A stretch of 64,000 nt of DNA from CAYYNQ01 sp964473105 (GCA_964473105.1 CAYYNQ010000103.1:1-64000), one strand, 5' to 3'; positions 9,449-19,220 are shown, counted from the stretch's first letter. Numbers and translations are program-made. The notes: a model not told the origin generated them from the letters alone.

Positions 9449-9730
9449 TCATGGAAGATCTCTGGGCCTGATATTCAATCTCTTCGGTGCTGGAATCTGC
9501 ATGAATATCCCAAGATATTATCCCCCTGAAACAATTCCTTGCTTCGACTCCACAGGCGCCCACCATGTGATTATTCTGCCCCTGACTCTTCGTTTTACTC
9601 CCTTCGTACAAAACCCGGAATCCTGTTTGAGATCAGGTTTGGGGGTGTGATATAAGGTTGAATTAATCTGGCTGTTACCGAGTCGAACGATCAGCCCGGG
9701 GCCAGAGTCACGGCTAAGGATAGGTTTGCG

Positions 9731-11587
9731 ATGACAATCGAGGCATCCCTGCTCACCGAGCTATACCACACCCCGCGCAGCTGTTACTGCGGGGAAGTCA
9801 TGCGCTGTGACATCGACCGTGAGATCGTTGTCAAGGGGTGGGTTCAAAATCATCGTGACCATGGCGGGATCTATTTTGTTGACCTCCGCGATCGTGGAGG
9901 TCTGCTGCAGGTTGTCTTCGACCCTGATGAGCTCACATCAGAGGGATTTGCGCAAGCGACCCGCTTGAAATATGAATCGGTAATCGCTGTGAGGGGGGTT
10001 GTCCGCGACCGGCTTGAGGGGAAGGTCAATCCCAATATGAAGACCGGCGAGATCGAGTTGCTGATTAAGTCCTTCGAGGTTCTTTCGATGTCCGAGACGG
10101 TTCCGTTTCCTGTGGACGAATACAGCATGACTGCCGAGGATTTGCGATTGAAGTACCGCTACCTCGACCTGCGTCGTCCACAGATGTTTCGGATGCTAGC
10201 CGGGCGTGCTCATGTTTGCCGCATCATGCGTCGGATACTTGATGATAAAGGGTTCATTGAGGTCGAGACCCCTATGCTGAACAAGTCCACGCCGGAAGGT
10301 GCACGGGACTTTCTGGTCCCGAGCCGGCTGATTTCTGGAACCTTCTACGCTCTTCCACAGTCTCCCCAGATCTTCAAACAGTTGCTGATGGTTGGCGGGG
10401 TTGACAAGTATTATCAAATTGTGAAGTGTTTCAGGGACGAGAACCTACGCGCAAACCGGCAGCCAGAGTTCACGCAACTCGACATCGAGATGTCATTCAT
10501 CACCCCGGATGAACTGTTTGCAGTTGTCGAGAAGATGATGGCTGAAATCTTCTCCGAAGTGAAGGGCATCAGCATTTCCACTCCGTTTGACCGGATCCCG
10601 TATGATGAAGCTGTGCGCAGATACGGCAGTGACAAACCCGACCGTCGTTTCGGCCTGGAGATCCGGGATTTGACTCAGGCTTTCTCAAGTGGATGTGATT
10701 TCAAGGTTTTCAATGATATTGTTGCGGCAAGTGATGCTGTTATTCGGGGTATCTGCATTCCGGCCGGCGGCGAGAAGTATTCCAACACCCAGCTCAAGCC
10801 CGGTGGCGAGATGCCAAGCTTTGCTGCCACCCACGGAGCAAAGGGGCTCGCGTGGTTCCGTGTAGTCGAGAGAGACAAGTCACTGGCCCTCGATTCCTCG
10901 ATCAGCAAGTTTTTCGATGCGGACTGTCAGGCGGTGGTGATCGATGCGGTCGGGGCGTCGGCGGGCGACCTGATCTTGATTGTCGCAGATCGGGAAAAAG
11001 TGGTCTCCAACACGTTGGGCCAACTGCGTCTCAAGGCCGCCGAAGACATGGAGTTGATTCCGGCAGACCGGTATGACTTTGTATGGGTCACGGATTTTCC
11101 CTTGTACGACTGGAGTGTAGAGGATAAGCGTTGGGTTTCCACGCACCATCCGTTTACGATGCCACATCCCGAGGATTGGGACAAGTTGGAGTCAGATCCG
11201 GGTGATGTGCGAAGCCTAGCCTATGACTTGGCGCTAAATGGCGAGGAGGCAGGCGGTGGCTCGATTCGTATCCATCGCGGCGATATTCAGAAACGGATAT
11301 TTCGCACTTTGGGGATTGGTGACGAGGAGGCGCGGGAAAAGTTCGGGTTCCTGATGGATGCTTTACAGTATGGCGCACCGCCGCACGGAGGGATCGCGTT
11401 CGGACTGGACCGGATCATGATGATCTTGCTAGGGTATGAATCCATTCGTGAAGTAATTGCATTCCCGAAGACACAGACGGGCTCGTGCCTGATGAGCGAT
11501 GCCCCGGCGGAGGTTGACTTCAGGCAACTTCGTGAGCTGTACCTGAAGTCGACGGTAAAAAATAAGGATCGGCCGACCGAGTCATGA
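9731..11587 (+). CDS. aspS: Aspartyl-tRNA synthetase
   Basis: This class II synthetase charges tRNA-Asp. The 618 residues fit the long bacterial form. An OB-fold anticodon domain comes first (GWVQNHRDHGGIYFVDLRDR, residues ~37-56). Motif 2 is FRDENLRANRQPEF, the bacterial GAD-type insertion is in the middle, and motif 3 is GIAFGLDRIMMIL near the end. The ATG is preceded by AAGGATAGG at good spacing. Whether it is Asp-specific or non-discriminating (also charging tRNA-Asn for GatCAB) cannot be settled by reading alone. It is a single plus-strand gene between the waaA spacer and a hydrolase gene about 300 bases downstream. Confidence 0.96.
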   Translation: MTIEASLLTELYHTPRSCYCGEVMRCDIDREIVVKGWVQNHRDHGGIYFVDLRDRGGLLQVVFDPDELTSEGFAQATRLKYESVIAVRGVVRDRLEGKVNPNMKTGEIELLIKSFEVLSMSETVPFPVDEYSMTAEDLRLKYRYLDLRRPQMFRMLAGRAHVCRIMRRILDDKGFIEVETPMLNKSTPEGARDFLVPSRLISGTFYALPQSPQIFKQLLMVGGVDKYYQIVKCFRDENLRANRQPEFTQLDIEMSFITPDELFAVVEKMMAEIFSEVKGISISTPFDRIPYDEAVRRYGSDKPDRRFGLEIRDLTQAFSSGCDFKVFNDIVAASDAVIRGICIPAGGEKYSNTQLKPGGEMPSFAATHGAKGLAWFRVVERDKSLALDSSISKFFDADCQAVVIDAVGASAGDLILIVADREKVVSNTLGQLRLKAAEDMELIPADRYDFVWVTDFPLYDWSVEDKRWVSTHHPFTMPHPEDWDKLESDPGDVRSLAYDLALNGEEAGGGSIRIHRGDIQKRIFRTLGIGDEEAREKFGFLMDALQYGAPPHGGIAFGLDRIMMILLGYESIREVIAFPKTQTGSCLMSDAPAEVDFRQLRELYLKSTVKNKDRPTES

Positions 11588-11888
11588 TCTAAGCCTTGGG
11601 TTTCTCGGGCCCATGTTTATGAGATAAAAATGATCAGAATGGAAGGTCACCTGATGCGGATACTGTGCCACCGATGCCGAAGACAGCGCCCAAGATGGGG
11701 ATACTGTCGGGTTGACCATGCTCAGCCGGGAAGAACCCAATCGCAAACTGTGGGAGGGATCAGGTCTGCCGGACAGTTCCAATGCCCGGTTTTCACGCAG
11801 AACATATGTCTGTAGCAGTGATATTGTCCATGGCACCCGTGGATTGTGTTTGGTCGCTAGGCAGAACATTCTAGCAGCAGGACCCAAT
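11588..11888. other. Spacer between aspS and the cysteine hydrolase
   Basis: About 300 bases. The frame of the downstream hydrolase stays open back to 11712, but the extra residues show no family similarity. I see no terminator hairpin with a T-run and no other gene. Confidence 0.45.
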
Positions 11889-12458
11889 ATGCCACCAAAA
11901 CAACTTGATCCCACATGTGCACTCTTGGTCGTGATCGACCTTCAGGATAAAATTATGCCTCATATCCACAGGTGGGAACAGGTCGTGAAACGTGCTTGCC
12001 TGTTTATCAGGGCTGCAAAGATCATCGGCATCCCGGTTCTATGGTCCGAACAATACCGTAAGGGGCTCGGTAAAACAGTCGGGGCGATTGCGGATGCGAT
12101 TGGTGATGCGGCGGTACCGATGGAGAAAATGGCGTTCGGATGTCTGTGTGATGATGCGATCAATGAGGCGGCGATTGGCAGCGGCTGCCGCCAGCTGATA
12201 GTCTGTGGCATCGAATCGCATGTTTGTGTTCTCCAAACGGTGATGAAGGCACTCGAGGATGACTGGGAGGTTTTTCTGCTCGTTGATGCAATGAGTAGTC
12301 GAAATCAATCGGATCATGAAATCGGTGTGAAACGGATGATCCAGGCGGGTGCGGTGCCGACGACCGTAGAAATGTTGATTATGGAGAGCCTGATGATGGC
12401 CGGAGGTGAGCGTTTCAAGGCTATTCTCCCTATGTTAAAGAATGACGATGGACACTGA
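11889..12458 (+). CDS. Isochorismatase-family cysteine hydrolase
   Basis: The compact alpha/beta fold of this family uses an Asp-Lys-Cys triad, visible here as D17 (VIDLQDK), K80 (PMEKMAFGC) and C113 (GIESHVCVLQT). The C-terminal half keeps VDAMSSRNQSDHEIGVKRM, typical of the YcaC-like / nicotinamidase-like hydrolase group. The substrate is unknown; the family includes amidases acting on small molecules. I chose the ATG at 11889 because GGA lies seven bases upstream and family similarity begins there; the longer frame from 11712 adds 59 unrelated residues. It has no clear operon partner; the deacetylase gene follows 119 bases later. Confidence 0.85.
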   Translation: MPPKQLDPTCALLVVIDLQDKIMPHIHRWEQVVKRACLFIRAAKIIGIPVLWSEQYRKGLGKTVGAIADAIGDAAVPMEKMAFGCLCDDAINEAAIGSGCRQLIVCGIESHVCVLQTVMKALEDDWEVFLLVDAMSSRNQSDHEIGVKRMIQAGAVPTTVEMLIMESLMMAGGERFKAILPMLKNDDGH

Positions 12459-12577
12459 ATCGTTAATTGTAATTTTTTGTTAGGGCGATAAGAAGTTCCT
12501 GCTGAGGGGTAAAACTGATTGAGAGCACCACCTCTTCAGGCGCAAGCACGAAATAATTATCGAGCAGGTAGGGGGCT

Positions 12578-13312
12578 ATGGGCAAAACCCGGGAATTCGG
12601 GATGGACTTGCTGGCGATAGGGGCGCATCCCGATGACATTGAACTGTTTGCCGGGGGGACAATTGCGCGTCTGGTCTCGATGGGTTTCCAGGTCGGGGTT
12701 CTGGACCTGACTCGTGGAGAGGCGGCGACACGCGGTAAAGCCGATTTGAGGCTGGAGGAATCACGAGCGGCATCCACGATTTTGGGGATTACCGAAAGGG
12801 AAACCCTGGACCTCGGGGACGGGGACTTGCTGAACACCCGGGATAATCGTAGTCTGCTTGTGAATATGCTCCGTCGGATGCGGCCGCAGGTTGTCATGAC
12901 ACACCACCCCGAGGACCGGCACCCGGACCATCGCCGGGCAAGCGAACTGGTCGTCGACGCGGTTTTTTTTAGTAATGTCGGCAATTATCCGGCCAAGGGG
13001 GAGCGCTGGGGAGTCAAGGCGACATGTTTCTTTCATGGGAACACGTTCAAGGCTCCGCCCGCTGCCGACTGGGTGGTCGATGTCAGCAGGTTTCTTGCGA
13101 AGAAAAAGGAGGTCCTTGGGGCCTATCGCAGCCAGTTCCTGGCGGACTCGGAAGATTCGGAGTCGACGTATATCGCCTCGCGTTCATTTTGGGAGCACAT
13201 GGAGCGGCGCATGAGGGATTGGGGTCACCGGATCGGCGTCGAAGCGGCCGAACCTTTCAGCTTGGATGTCCCGGCCCATCCCGCTCATCCGTTCATCCGG
13301 CTTTTTTCCTGA
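12578..13312 (+). CDS. BshB1-like PIG-L family N-acetylglucosaminyl deacetylase
   Basis: The zinc-binding AHPDD motif lies at 16-20, followed by GGTIARL, LTRGEAATRG, and the second metal-site segment HHPEDRHPDHRRAS in mid-protein. These match LmbE/PIG-L deacetylases and most closely the BshB1 type, which removes acetyl from GlcNAc-malate in bacillithiol synthesis. The 244-residue length fits. No bshA or bshC is in the window, so the bacillithiol role is inferred from motif style only; another GlcNAc-conjugate or glycan deacetylation is possible. A strong AGGGGG precedes the ATG at 12578. The plus-strand gene is followed after about 120 bases by prs. Confidence 0.82.
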   Translation: MGKTREFGMDLLAIGAHPDDIELFAGGTIARLVSMGFQVGVLDLTRGEAATRGKADLRLEESRAASTILGITERETLDLGDGDLLNTRDNRSLLVNMLRRMRPQVVMTHHPEDRHPDHRRASELVVDAVFFSNVGNYPAKGERWGVKATCFFHGNTFKAPPAADWVVDVSRFLAKKKEVLGAYRSQFLADSEDSESTYIASRSFWEHMERRMRDWGHRIGVEAAEPFSLDVPAHPAHPFIRLFS

Positions 13313-13432
13313 GTTGAAGAGGATTTCTTGGCTGTCAATCCCCATCCTTTTATGTGAAAATGGGCTGCGAGATCGGATCCAAATTGACCGGGTTTATTTT
13401 TTCACCGAGAGTGGCCGGGAGTATCAGGTATC

Positions 13433-14443
13433 ATGACCGAACAGTCGTTTCAAAAGAGCCGTCCCCTTCTTATCTTCGGGGGTACATCGTCTCGTCATAT
13501 TTCATCTGAGGTCTGCCGTCACCTCGACCTTGAGGAAGGCGCACTGGAAATCTCAAAATTCGCCGATGGTGAAACTGGAGTCAAGATTCTTGACAACGTC
13601 CGGGGCGCGGACTGCTACTTGATCCAGTCTTCCTGCAGCCCCGTCAATGAAAACCTGATGGAACTGATGCTTCTTGTCGATGCTATGGCTCGGGCTTCGG
13701 CCGCAAGTATCAATGTTGTCATGCCCTACTTTGGTTATGCAAGGCAGGATCGCAAGGAACAGGGACGGGTTGCATTGTCTGCAAAGTTGATGGCAAACCT
13801 GATCAGCAAGGCGGGGGCGACAAGAGTGATTTGCCTCGACTTGCACTCGGCGCAGATTCAGGGATTCTTTGATGTACCGGTCGACCATCTCTATGGTGGC
13901 CCGGCGTTGGTGGAGTACATAAAGCGACAGGATTGGTCGAAGAACCTTGTTGTCGTCTCCCCCGATGTCGGGAATGTGAAGATGGTTCGAGCCTATGCTA
14001 GTCGGATGAATTCGCCCTTTGCAATCATTGACAAACGGCGTCCGAAACCTAATGTCAGTGAGGTTATGAACATTGTCGGTGATGTTACTGGACATCACTG
14101 CCTGCTCGTGGATGACATCATTGACACGGCCGGCACACTTTGCAATGCTGCGGTGGCACTGGTTGGCGCCGGTGCTCTCTCAGTTTCGGCCTGTGCGACA
14201 CACGCTGTTCTGTCGGAACCGGCTCGCGAGAATATCCAAAAGGCACCGCTTGACAGGGTTGTTGTCACGGATTCCATTCTTCAACCGAATGGTGAATCGA
14301 TGAAAAAATTTGAACTGGTTTCCGTTGCGCCGATGTTTGCCGAAGCCATCTATAGAATTTATCACCATCTTTCCGTTTCCGAACTTTTCGAAAAATATTC
14401 CATTGATCATCTTTTGAAGAATCGAGCGGTTGAGACTCCTTAA
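13433..14443 (+). CDS. prs: Ribose-phosphate pyrophosphokinase (PRPP synthetase)
   Basis: This enzyme makes PRPP from ribose 5-phosphate and ATP, feeding purine, pyrimidine, histidine and tryptophan synthesis. Seen in the sequence are KFADGE, the ATP-site segment YFGYARQDRK, the DLHSAQIQGFF element, VVSPDVGN and the PRPP-binding loop LLVDDIIDTAGTL. The 336 residues are slightly longer than the usual ~315, through both ends. AGG precedes the ATG. Users of PRPP in the same window are trpD and the purL-purQ pathway, but these are not in an operon with it. Confidence 0.95.
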   Translation: MTEQSFQKSRPLLIFGGTSSRHISSEVCRHLDLEEGALEISKFADGETGVKILDNVRGADCYLIQSSCSPVNENLMELMLLVDAMARASAASINVVMPYFGYARQDRKEQGRVALSAKLMANLISKAGATRVICLDLHSAQIQGFFDVPVDHLYGGPALVEYIKRQDWSKNLVVVSPDVGNVKMVRAYASRMNSPFAIIDKRRPKPNVSEVMNIVGDVTGHHCLLVDDIIDTAGTLCNAAVALVGAGALSVSACATHAVLSEPARENIQKAPLDRVVVTDSILQPNGESMKKFELVSVAPMFAEAIYRIYHHLSVSELFEKYSIDHLLKNRAVETP

Positions 14444-14584
14444 TGCCTGGTTAGGTTGGGGGAGGATGGCATAGGTAACCCCGAATTAATCGAAGTTGGA
14501 ATGTCATTAGGACGTCAACTTGAGGTTAGGTATAACGGGGTCTGAACCGGCTTATGGCGAGCGTGAAACAGGGCGAAGGGGGGT

Positions 14585-15739
14585 TTACGTCAGTACGCGA
14601 CCGACCGTGTTGCTGACGTGGGTGGCTTGTTCCTTCGTCATCGTGGGTCCCAACGGCAGGGTGACCAGACGGTGTATCAGGGCCATCAGTCTTGGGATTT
14701 TGATGCTTTCTGGATCCCATAAGCCCCGGGTGTGTGTGAAACTGTCGAGCGGTGGGTAATGGATCGAGGTCTGGATTCCTTCCTCCAGTAGTTTTTGGCG
14801 GAACATATCGCGGCAGACTCCGGATGGCAAAAGTATAACGAACAAGTGATGTGCCGCATTTCCTCTTGCATCTGAAAATGGAATTGTGAGTCCGGGGACA
14901 TTCAGTGTCGCAAGTTGTTCGCGTAGCAGACGGTCTGTTTCCTGTCGGTGTTGATTGGCTGCGGCCAGTTTCTTGAGTTGCTCTCGCCCGACAGCGGCTC
15001 GAATTTCATCCATGCGATAATTATAGCCTGGTGACTGGATGTCGTATTCCGTTGCATGTCCCCGATGCCGGTCCCAGGTTGTTGTGCTCATGCCATGGGT
15101 TCGCAGTTTCCTGAACAGGTCGGCATTATCACTAGAGTTTGTCACAAGCATTCCACCTTCGCCGATGGAAAGATTTTTGTTGCCGAAGAACGAGAAGGCG
15201 CCCGTGTCACCCCATCCGCCGATGGAATGGCCTTCAAGGCTGGCAAGTGGTGCATGGCATGCGTCCTCGACGACATGCAGGTCGTGGCGACGTGCAACAT
15301 CCATGATAGCTGGCATGTCGGGACAGAATCCACCGTAAGCCATAGTGATTATAAGCCTTGAACTGCGGGTTATTTTTTCCTCAAGGTCCACCGGGCACAG
15401 TGTTAGATCATCCTCCGATGTAATGTCAACCAGCACAGGTCGGGCGTTGGAATATAGGCCTGCATTCAGGGTCGCGATAAATGTTAGTCCCGGGATCAGG
15501 AATTCGTGATCTTTTTGAAGCCCCGCAGCTTGGCAGGCCAGATGCAGGGCAGCCGTCCCGTTGGTCACTGCAACAGCGTGTTTAATCCCAAGAATTTCGG
15601 CGAATTCCTTTTCAAACATGAGGACTTCCCGGCCCATCGTTACCCATCCCGAGCGAATGACGCGTGCGGCGGCCATGGCTTCTTCCTCACCGAGGGTGAC
15701 ATTGGTCAGCGGGACTCTGTTTTGAGGTGTGTCGGGCAT
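14585..15739 (-). CDS. DegT/DnrJ/EryC1/StrS-family PLP aminotransferase
   Basis: This family aminates nucleotide-linked keto sugars, using glutamate as donor, for surface glycans. The sequence shows TNGTAALHLA (59-68), PGLTFIAT, the VVEDACHAP strand with the PLP-contacting aspartate, SFFGNKNLSIGEGGM with the expected PLP lysine K188, and GYNYRMDEIRAA. The 384 residues are typical. The exact sugar cannot be read. No good ribosome site precedes the ATG at 15739. It is a lone minus-strand gene between prs and trpD, away from the other glycan genes, although wecB and the GT genes in this window could share its pathway. Confidence 0.9.
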   Translation of the reverse strand: MPDTPQNRVPLTNVTLGEEEAMAAARVIRSGWVTMGREVLMFEKEFAEILGIKHAVAVTNGTAALHLACQAAGLQKDHEFLIPGLTFIATLNAGLYSNARPVLVDITSEDDLTLCPVDLEEKITRSSRLIITMAYGGFCPDMPAIMDVARRHDLHVVEDACHAPLASLEGHSIGGWGDTGAFSFFGNKNLSIGEGGMLVTNSSDNADLFRKLRTHGMSTTTWDRHRGHATEYDIQSPGYNYRMDEIRAAVGREQLKKLAAANQHRQETDRLLREQLATLNVPGLTIPFSDARGNAAHHLFVILLPSGVCRDMFRQKLLEEGIQTSIHYPPLDSFTHTRGLWDPESIKIPRLMALIHRLVTLPLGPTMTKEQATHVSNTVGRVLT

Positions 15740-15867
15740 GATAGTCTATAATAATGAATAGCCAATAGGCAATTAAGTTGACAGAATATACACCGTTACG
15801 GGTTGTAAGAGACAGTGAATTCGACACGTGTGACGGTCCTCCACCCGGGCACGGATGAACGAGACTC

Positions 15868-16905
15868 ATGATGGCGATAATTGAAGCAATCAGAAAATTA
15901 TCCGGAGGCGGCAAGGTTTCGGGTGAGCTAGCCACGGATGTCGCACGAGAAATCCTTTCCGGCAAGGCTACGCCGTCCCAAATCGGGGCATTTCTTGTCG
16001 GCCTGAACATCCGCGGGGAGACTCTAGAACAGATCAGCGCGTTTGCCCGTGTGATGCGTGAGTTCGCCACACCGGTTAAAATCGTTGATCGAAGTCGGTT
16101 TGTGGATACCTGTGGGACCGGCGGTGACGGCGCAGGTACGTTCAATATCTCGACGGCGGCAGCTCTGGTCGCGGCGGGCGCGGGCGCACGCATCGCTAAA
16201 CATGGCAACCGAGCTGTGACGGGTGGATCGGGCAGTGGTTCGGCGGACGTACTTGATGCGCTGGGCGTCAGTATCGACTGTTTGCCCGAGACAAGCGTGC
16301 AGTGTCTGGAGACGGTGGGAATTGCCTTCTTTTTTGCACCGGCATACCATGGTGCGATGCGTCATGCAGGACCGGTGCGCCGCGAGATCGGAGTACACTC
16401 GATTTTCAACCTGCTCGGCCCGATGGCTAATCCTGCCGGTGCGACACGCCAGGTGATCGGTGTCGGCCGTGGGGATTTAGCCGAAACATTTGCACGCGTA
16501 CTAGGGGATTTGGGATCCGTACATATTCTGGTTGTCCACGGTAGTGATGGATTGGATGAATTGACGCTGACGGGTTCCAGTCATGTTACGGAGCTGCGTG
16601 ATGGTAAGATCAAGTCGTGGGAGGTTCATCCTTCAGACTTGGGTCTGGCCGTGTGTCGGCTCGGGGATATATCCGGTGCTGAACGACCCAAGGACCGCGC
16701 GAAGCAGATTCGGGATATTCTCGCCGGCCAGCCGGGAGCCCGGCGTGAGATCACACTGTTAACTGCAGCTGCAGCACTAGTGGTGGGTGGGCATGCCCGG
16801 GATTTGAAGGAGGGAATCGACCAAGCAGCCGCTGCGATTGACTCCGGTGCCGCGCGGGACGTCCTCAACAACCTAGTGGAAGTTTCGAATAGCGGGAATT
16901 CGTGA
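15868..16905 (+). CDS. trpD: Anthranilate phosphoribosyltransferase
   Basis: TrpD attaches phosphoribose from PRPP to anthranilate, the second step of tryptophan synthesis. The glycine-rich PRPP loop is DTCGTGGDGAGTFNIS (80-95), followed by AKHGNRAVTGGSGSAD-like residues and HHAG/REIGVHSIFNLLGPMANP later, all standard. At 345 residues it is the single-domain form with no TrpG fusion. It overlaps trpC in a TGATG arrangement, so the two are translationally coupled. trpE, G, B, A and F are not in this window, so the pathway genes are split. The upstream neighbour DegT is divergent. Confidence 0.95.
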   Translation: MMAIIEAIRKLSGGGKVSGELATDVAREILSGKATPSQIGAFLVGLNIRGETLEQISAFARVMREFATPVKIVDRSRFVDTCGTGGDGAGTFNISTAAALVAAGAGARIAKHGNRAVTGGSGSGSADVLDALGVSIDCLPETSVQCLETVGIAFFFAPAYHGAMRHAGPVRREIGVHSIFNLLGPMANPAGATRQVIGVGRGDLAETFARVLGDLGSVHILVVHGSDGLDELTLTGSSHVTELRDGKIKSWEVHPSDLGLAVCRLGDISGAERPKDRAKQIRDILAGQPGARREITLLTAAAALVVGGHARDLKEGIDQAAAAIDSGAARDVLNNLVEVSNSGNS

Positions 16906-17732
16906 TGAACATCCTTGATCGGATCCGGCGTGACAAGCAGCACGAGGTTGAGAATCGCCGTTCAAAACTGGATGAACATTCACTTAGGCAGGCCTGTCAT
17001 GACCTGCCACCAGCGCGGGGATTTGCTTCCGCGGTGACCGGAAGCCGTTCAGGGGCAGCCTCGCGTCAAGCTGCTTCCCGGCTCAGTGTGATTGCCGAGG
17101 TCAAAAAGGCGTCTCCAAGTGTGGGAGTGATCCGCGAGGATTTCGATCCCGTGGGAGTTTCATGTTCATACGAAAATGGGGGAGCGGACTGTATCTCCTG
17201 CCTGACGGACACACCTTATTTCCAGGGATCGATCGATTATCTTAGCCGGATCCGCAAAGCGGTTGCGCTGCCGATCCTGCGCAAGGATTTCATCCTCGAT
17301 CCATGGCAGGTCTGGGAGGCGCGCCACGCGGGTGCGGATGCGATTCTGCTGATCGTCGGGTTTGTCGAGACAGATATGCTGCAGCGAATCCGGGATACCG
17401 CAGCCGAGGCCGGGCTGGACGCCTTGGTTGAAATCCACCATGAAGATGAGTTGGATACGGCACTGCAATTGGATCCGGACGTGCTTGGGATCAACAATCG
17501 GAACCTTAGGACGGAAAACTTCGTCACGAACATCAATACAACCCTTGATCTGGTATCACGCGTTCCCGGTCAACTGGCACTGATTTCGGAAAGTGGAATT
17601 CGAAATCGCGAGGATGTCGGAAAGTTTCAGGCAGCCCGCCTGGATGGGATATTGGTCGGTGAGCACCTGATGAAGGAGCCCGACCCTGGTCGGGCCATCT
17701 ATGAAAAGCTGGGTTTGGGTCACGAGGGGTGA
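16905..17732 (+). CDS. trpC: Indole-3-glycerol-phosphate synthase
   Basis: TrpC closes the indole ring in tryptophan synthesis. The TIM-barrel signatures IAEVKKASPS, LPILRKDFI (containing the second catalytic Lys), VEIHHEDELD, GINNRNL, ALISESGI and GILVGEHLM are all present. It is a single-domain enzyme of about 275 residues with no PRAI fusion. I chose the ATG at 16905, whose A is shared with the trpD stop (TGATG); a GTG three bases earlier is possible. About 15 inserted residues near 45-60 (Ser/Arg/Ala-rich) are unusual but sit in a surface region before the first barrel strand. Confidence 0.95.
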   Translation: MNILDRIRRDKQHEVENRRSKLDEHSLRQACHDLPPARGFASAVTGSRSGAASRQAASRLSVIAEVKKASPSVGVIREDFDPVGVSCSYENGGADCISCLTDTPYFQGSIDYLSRIRKAVALPILRKDFILDPWQVWEARHAGADAILLIVGFVETDMLQRIRDTAAEAGLDALVEIHHEDELDTALQLDPDVLGINNRNLRTENFVTNINTTLDLVSRVPGQLALISESGIRNREDVGKFQAARLDGILVGEHLMKEPDPGRAIYEKLGLGHEG

Positions 17733-17773
17733 AGGTGTTGAACCCTTCGGAATGATCCAAGGATTAGACCGCT

Positions 17774-18556
17774 ATGTTTTCTCATTTGTCTAGTCCTGAC
17801 CTCCTTTTTTATTCAATCCTCTTGCTAGCAGGTTCGCTGTCTCTGATTATTGTGACCAAGTTGTTTGGACCATTGATTGGGAAAAGGACGCGGGGCCAAG
17901 ATCCGGTGGGTGGAATCCAGTTTCAGGATGTCGAGCGGATGCACGATAAGGGCCTGATCTCCGAGGAGGAATGCCGCAAACTGCGCAAGACGGTGGCTTG
18001 CTTGGAGGCCGATCGATTGAAGATGGCAGGCATGACAGAGGTCGAGGCTGATATCATTTCACGTGGAGTAATTGATCCAGAGGCCTTGCGTGAACTGATT
18101 CCCCCCGAGGAACAAGAGGGTGATAATGCAGTTGCGGGACGGATGAAATCTAGTTCATTGGTCGATACACGTCCCGCATCCGCCATGTCAATGCAGGGAG
18201 ACGATGAGCTATTGGTTGCTGGAAAATCGTGCAGTATCCAAGATGGTCCTTCATTGCCGGTGTCAGGCCATATTGATGACAGTGTCTTAGTTGATCCACT
18301 TGGAGGTATTTCGGAAGATGCCGGGCCGGTGCTTGAACGACTTTGTCCTTCAGATATACAACCAGCCCGCCCGTCCATGAACATGCCGCGGGTTATTCAG
18401 GAAAAGAATAGATGGCGTCAGGAGGAATCGGGTCAATCGGTGACAGAGCGAAGCCAGTCAGGGGAGGATGATTTGGACATCGAAGCGATGTATAAGCGTG
18501 GCGCGATTACTGACGATGAATATATGAAATTGAAACGGTATTTCAAAGATTCGTGA
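17774..18556 (+). CDS. Membrane-anchored protein with N- and C-terminal SHOCT-like motifs
   Basis: A hydrophobic segment (about residues 11-33) would anchor the protein. Right after it lies VERMHDKGLISEEECRKLR (52-70), and the last 28 residues read IEAMYKRGAITDDEYMKLK. Both look like the SHOCT pattern (short helix, G-x-IT/S-E/D-E-E/Y, helix), usually found at protein ends and thought to mediate oligomerisation. Between them is a Ser/Asp/Glu-rich, probably disordered stretch of ~130 residues. The function is unknown. The stop region overlaps the convergent HAD phosphatase gene by 14 bases. It may be co-transcribed with trpDC 41 bases upstream, but there is no functional link. Confidence 0.65.
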   Translation: MFSHLSSPDLLFYSILLLAGSLSLIIVTKLFGPLIGKRTRGQDPVGGIQFQDVERMHDKGLISEEECRKLRKTVACLEADRLKMAGMTEVEADIISRGVIDPEALRELIPPEEQEGDNAVAGRMKSSSLVDTRPASAMSMQGDDELLVAGKSCSIQDGPSLPVSGHIDDSVLVDPLGGISEDAGPVLERLCPSDIQPARPSMNMPRVIQEKNRWRQEESGQSVTERSQSGEDDLDIEAMYKRGAITDDEYMKLKRYFKDS

Positions 18557-19220
18557 ACTGGGCGGGTGTCTGGAACCTATTCGGTAGTTCATCCATGCTG
18601 TCGATTAAATCCCCTGCTTTTTCCTGCTCGAAGCTTTTACGTGTCATCTGTCCCCAAGTGACTCCGATGAACCGGACCCCGGCCCCCTTGGCCGTCTTTA
18701 GATCATTGATGCCGTCGCCGACCATGACTGCCTCTGCGGGTTGAACCTGGAAATGGCGGAGAATCCGGTCTAGGGATGCGGGATTTGGTTTGCGGGGTTC
18801 ACCCGGGACCTCGCCCCATATCCCATCTACCCTGTCTGTGAGTTTCATCCGGTCACAGGTGGCGCGCGCAGGACCGATAGGCTTGTTTGTAAGGATGGCC
18901 TGTGTAATTCCAAATCCGCGGACCTTTTCCAGTATGTCTATGACATTCGGGTAAAGTTGCATCTGGTCACCAGGGTGCCTCTCATAATGATCAAGGTATT
19001 CAGGATGGATTTCATCAAAGAGGTGAAGTTCATCAGGCCCGAGGCAGCGGCGAATCAGCATCCTGACCCCATCACCGACAGCAGATCGTACTTTTTCGAA
19101 CGCTACTGGTTTGAGCCCGTATTTCACAAAGACTGTGTTCAGGTTCGACCAAATATCCCTGAATGCATCCACAAGTGTCCCATCGAGATCGTATACAACA
19201 ATACGAGGTGGAAAAATCAT
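18543..19220 (-). CDS. HAD-superfamily phosphatase, phosphoglycolate phosphatase-like
   Basis: HAD motif I is VVYDLDGTLVDAF (8-20) with both catalytic aspartates. ILTNKP supplies motif II, KPNPASL motif III, and VMVGDGINDLKTAKGAGV motif IV. A helical cap follows motif I, so this is subclass I of the Gph type that dephosphorylates 2-phosphoglycolate or similar small phosphates. The 225 residues are normal. AAGGAA precedes the ATG by about eight bases. The 3' end overlaps the convergent SHOCT-like gene by 14 bases. The actual substrate is uncertain, as this HAD group is broad. Confidence 0.88.
   Translation of the reverse strand: MIFPPRIVVYDLDGTLVDAFRDIWSNLNTVFVKYGLKPVAFEKVRSAVGDGVRMLIRRCLGPDELHLFDEIHPEYLDHYERHPGDQMQLYPNVIDILEKVRGFGITQAILTNKPIGPARATCDRMKLTDRVDGIWGEVPGEPRKPNPASLDRILRHFQVQPAEAVMVGDGINDLKTAKGAGVRFIGVTWGQMTRKSFEQEKAGDLIDSMDELPNRFQTPAQFTNL

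Noticed and set aside
12463..12984. 173-codon minus-strand frame overlapping the BshB1-like gene
   Set aside because: It is low-complexity Arg/Ser-rich translation opposite a well-supported deacetylase gene, so it is a shadow frame.
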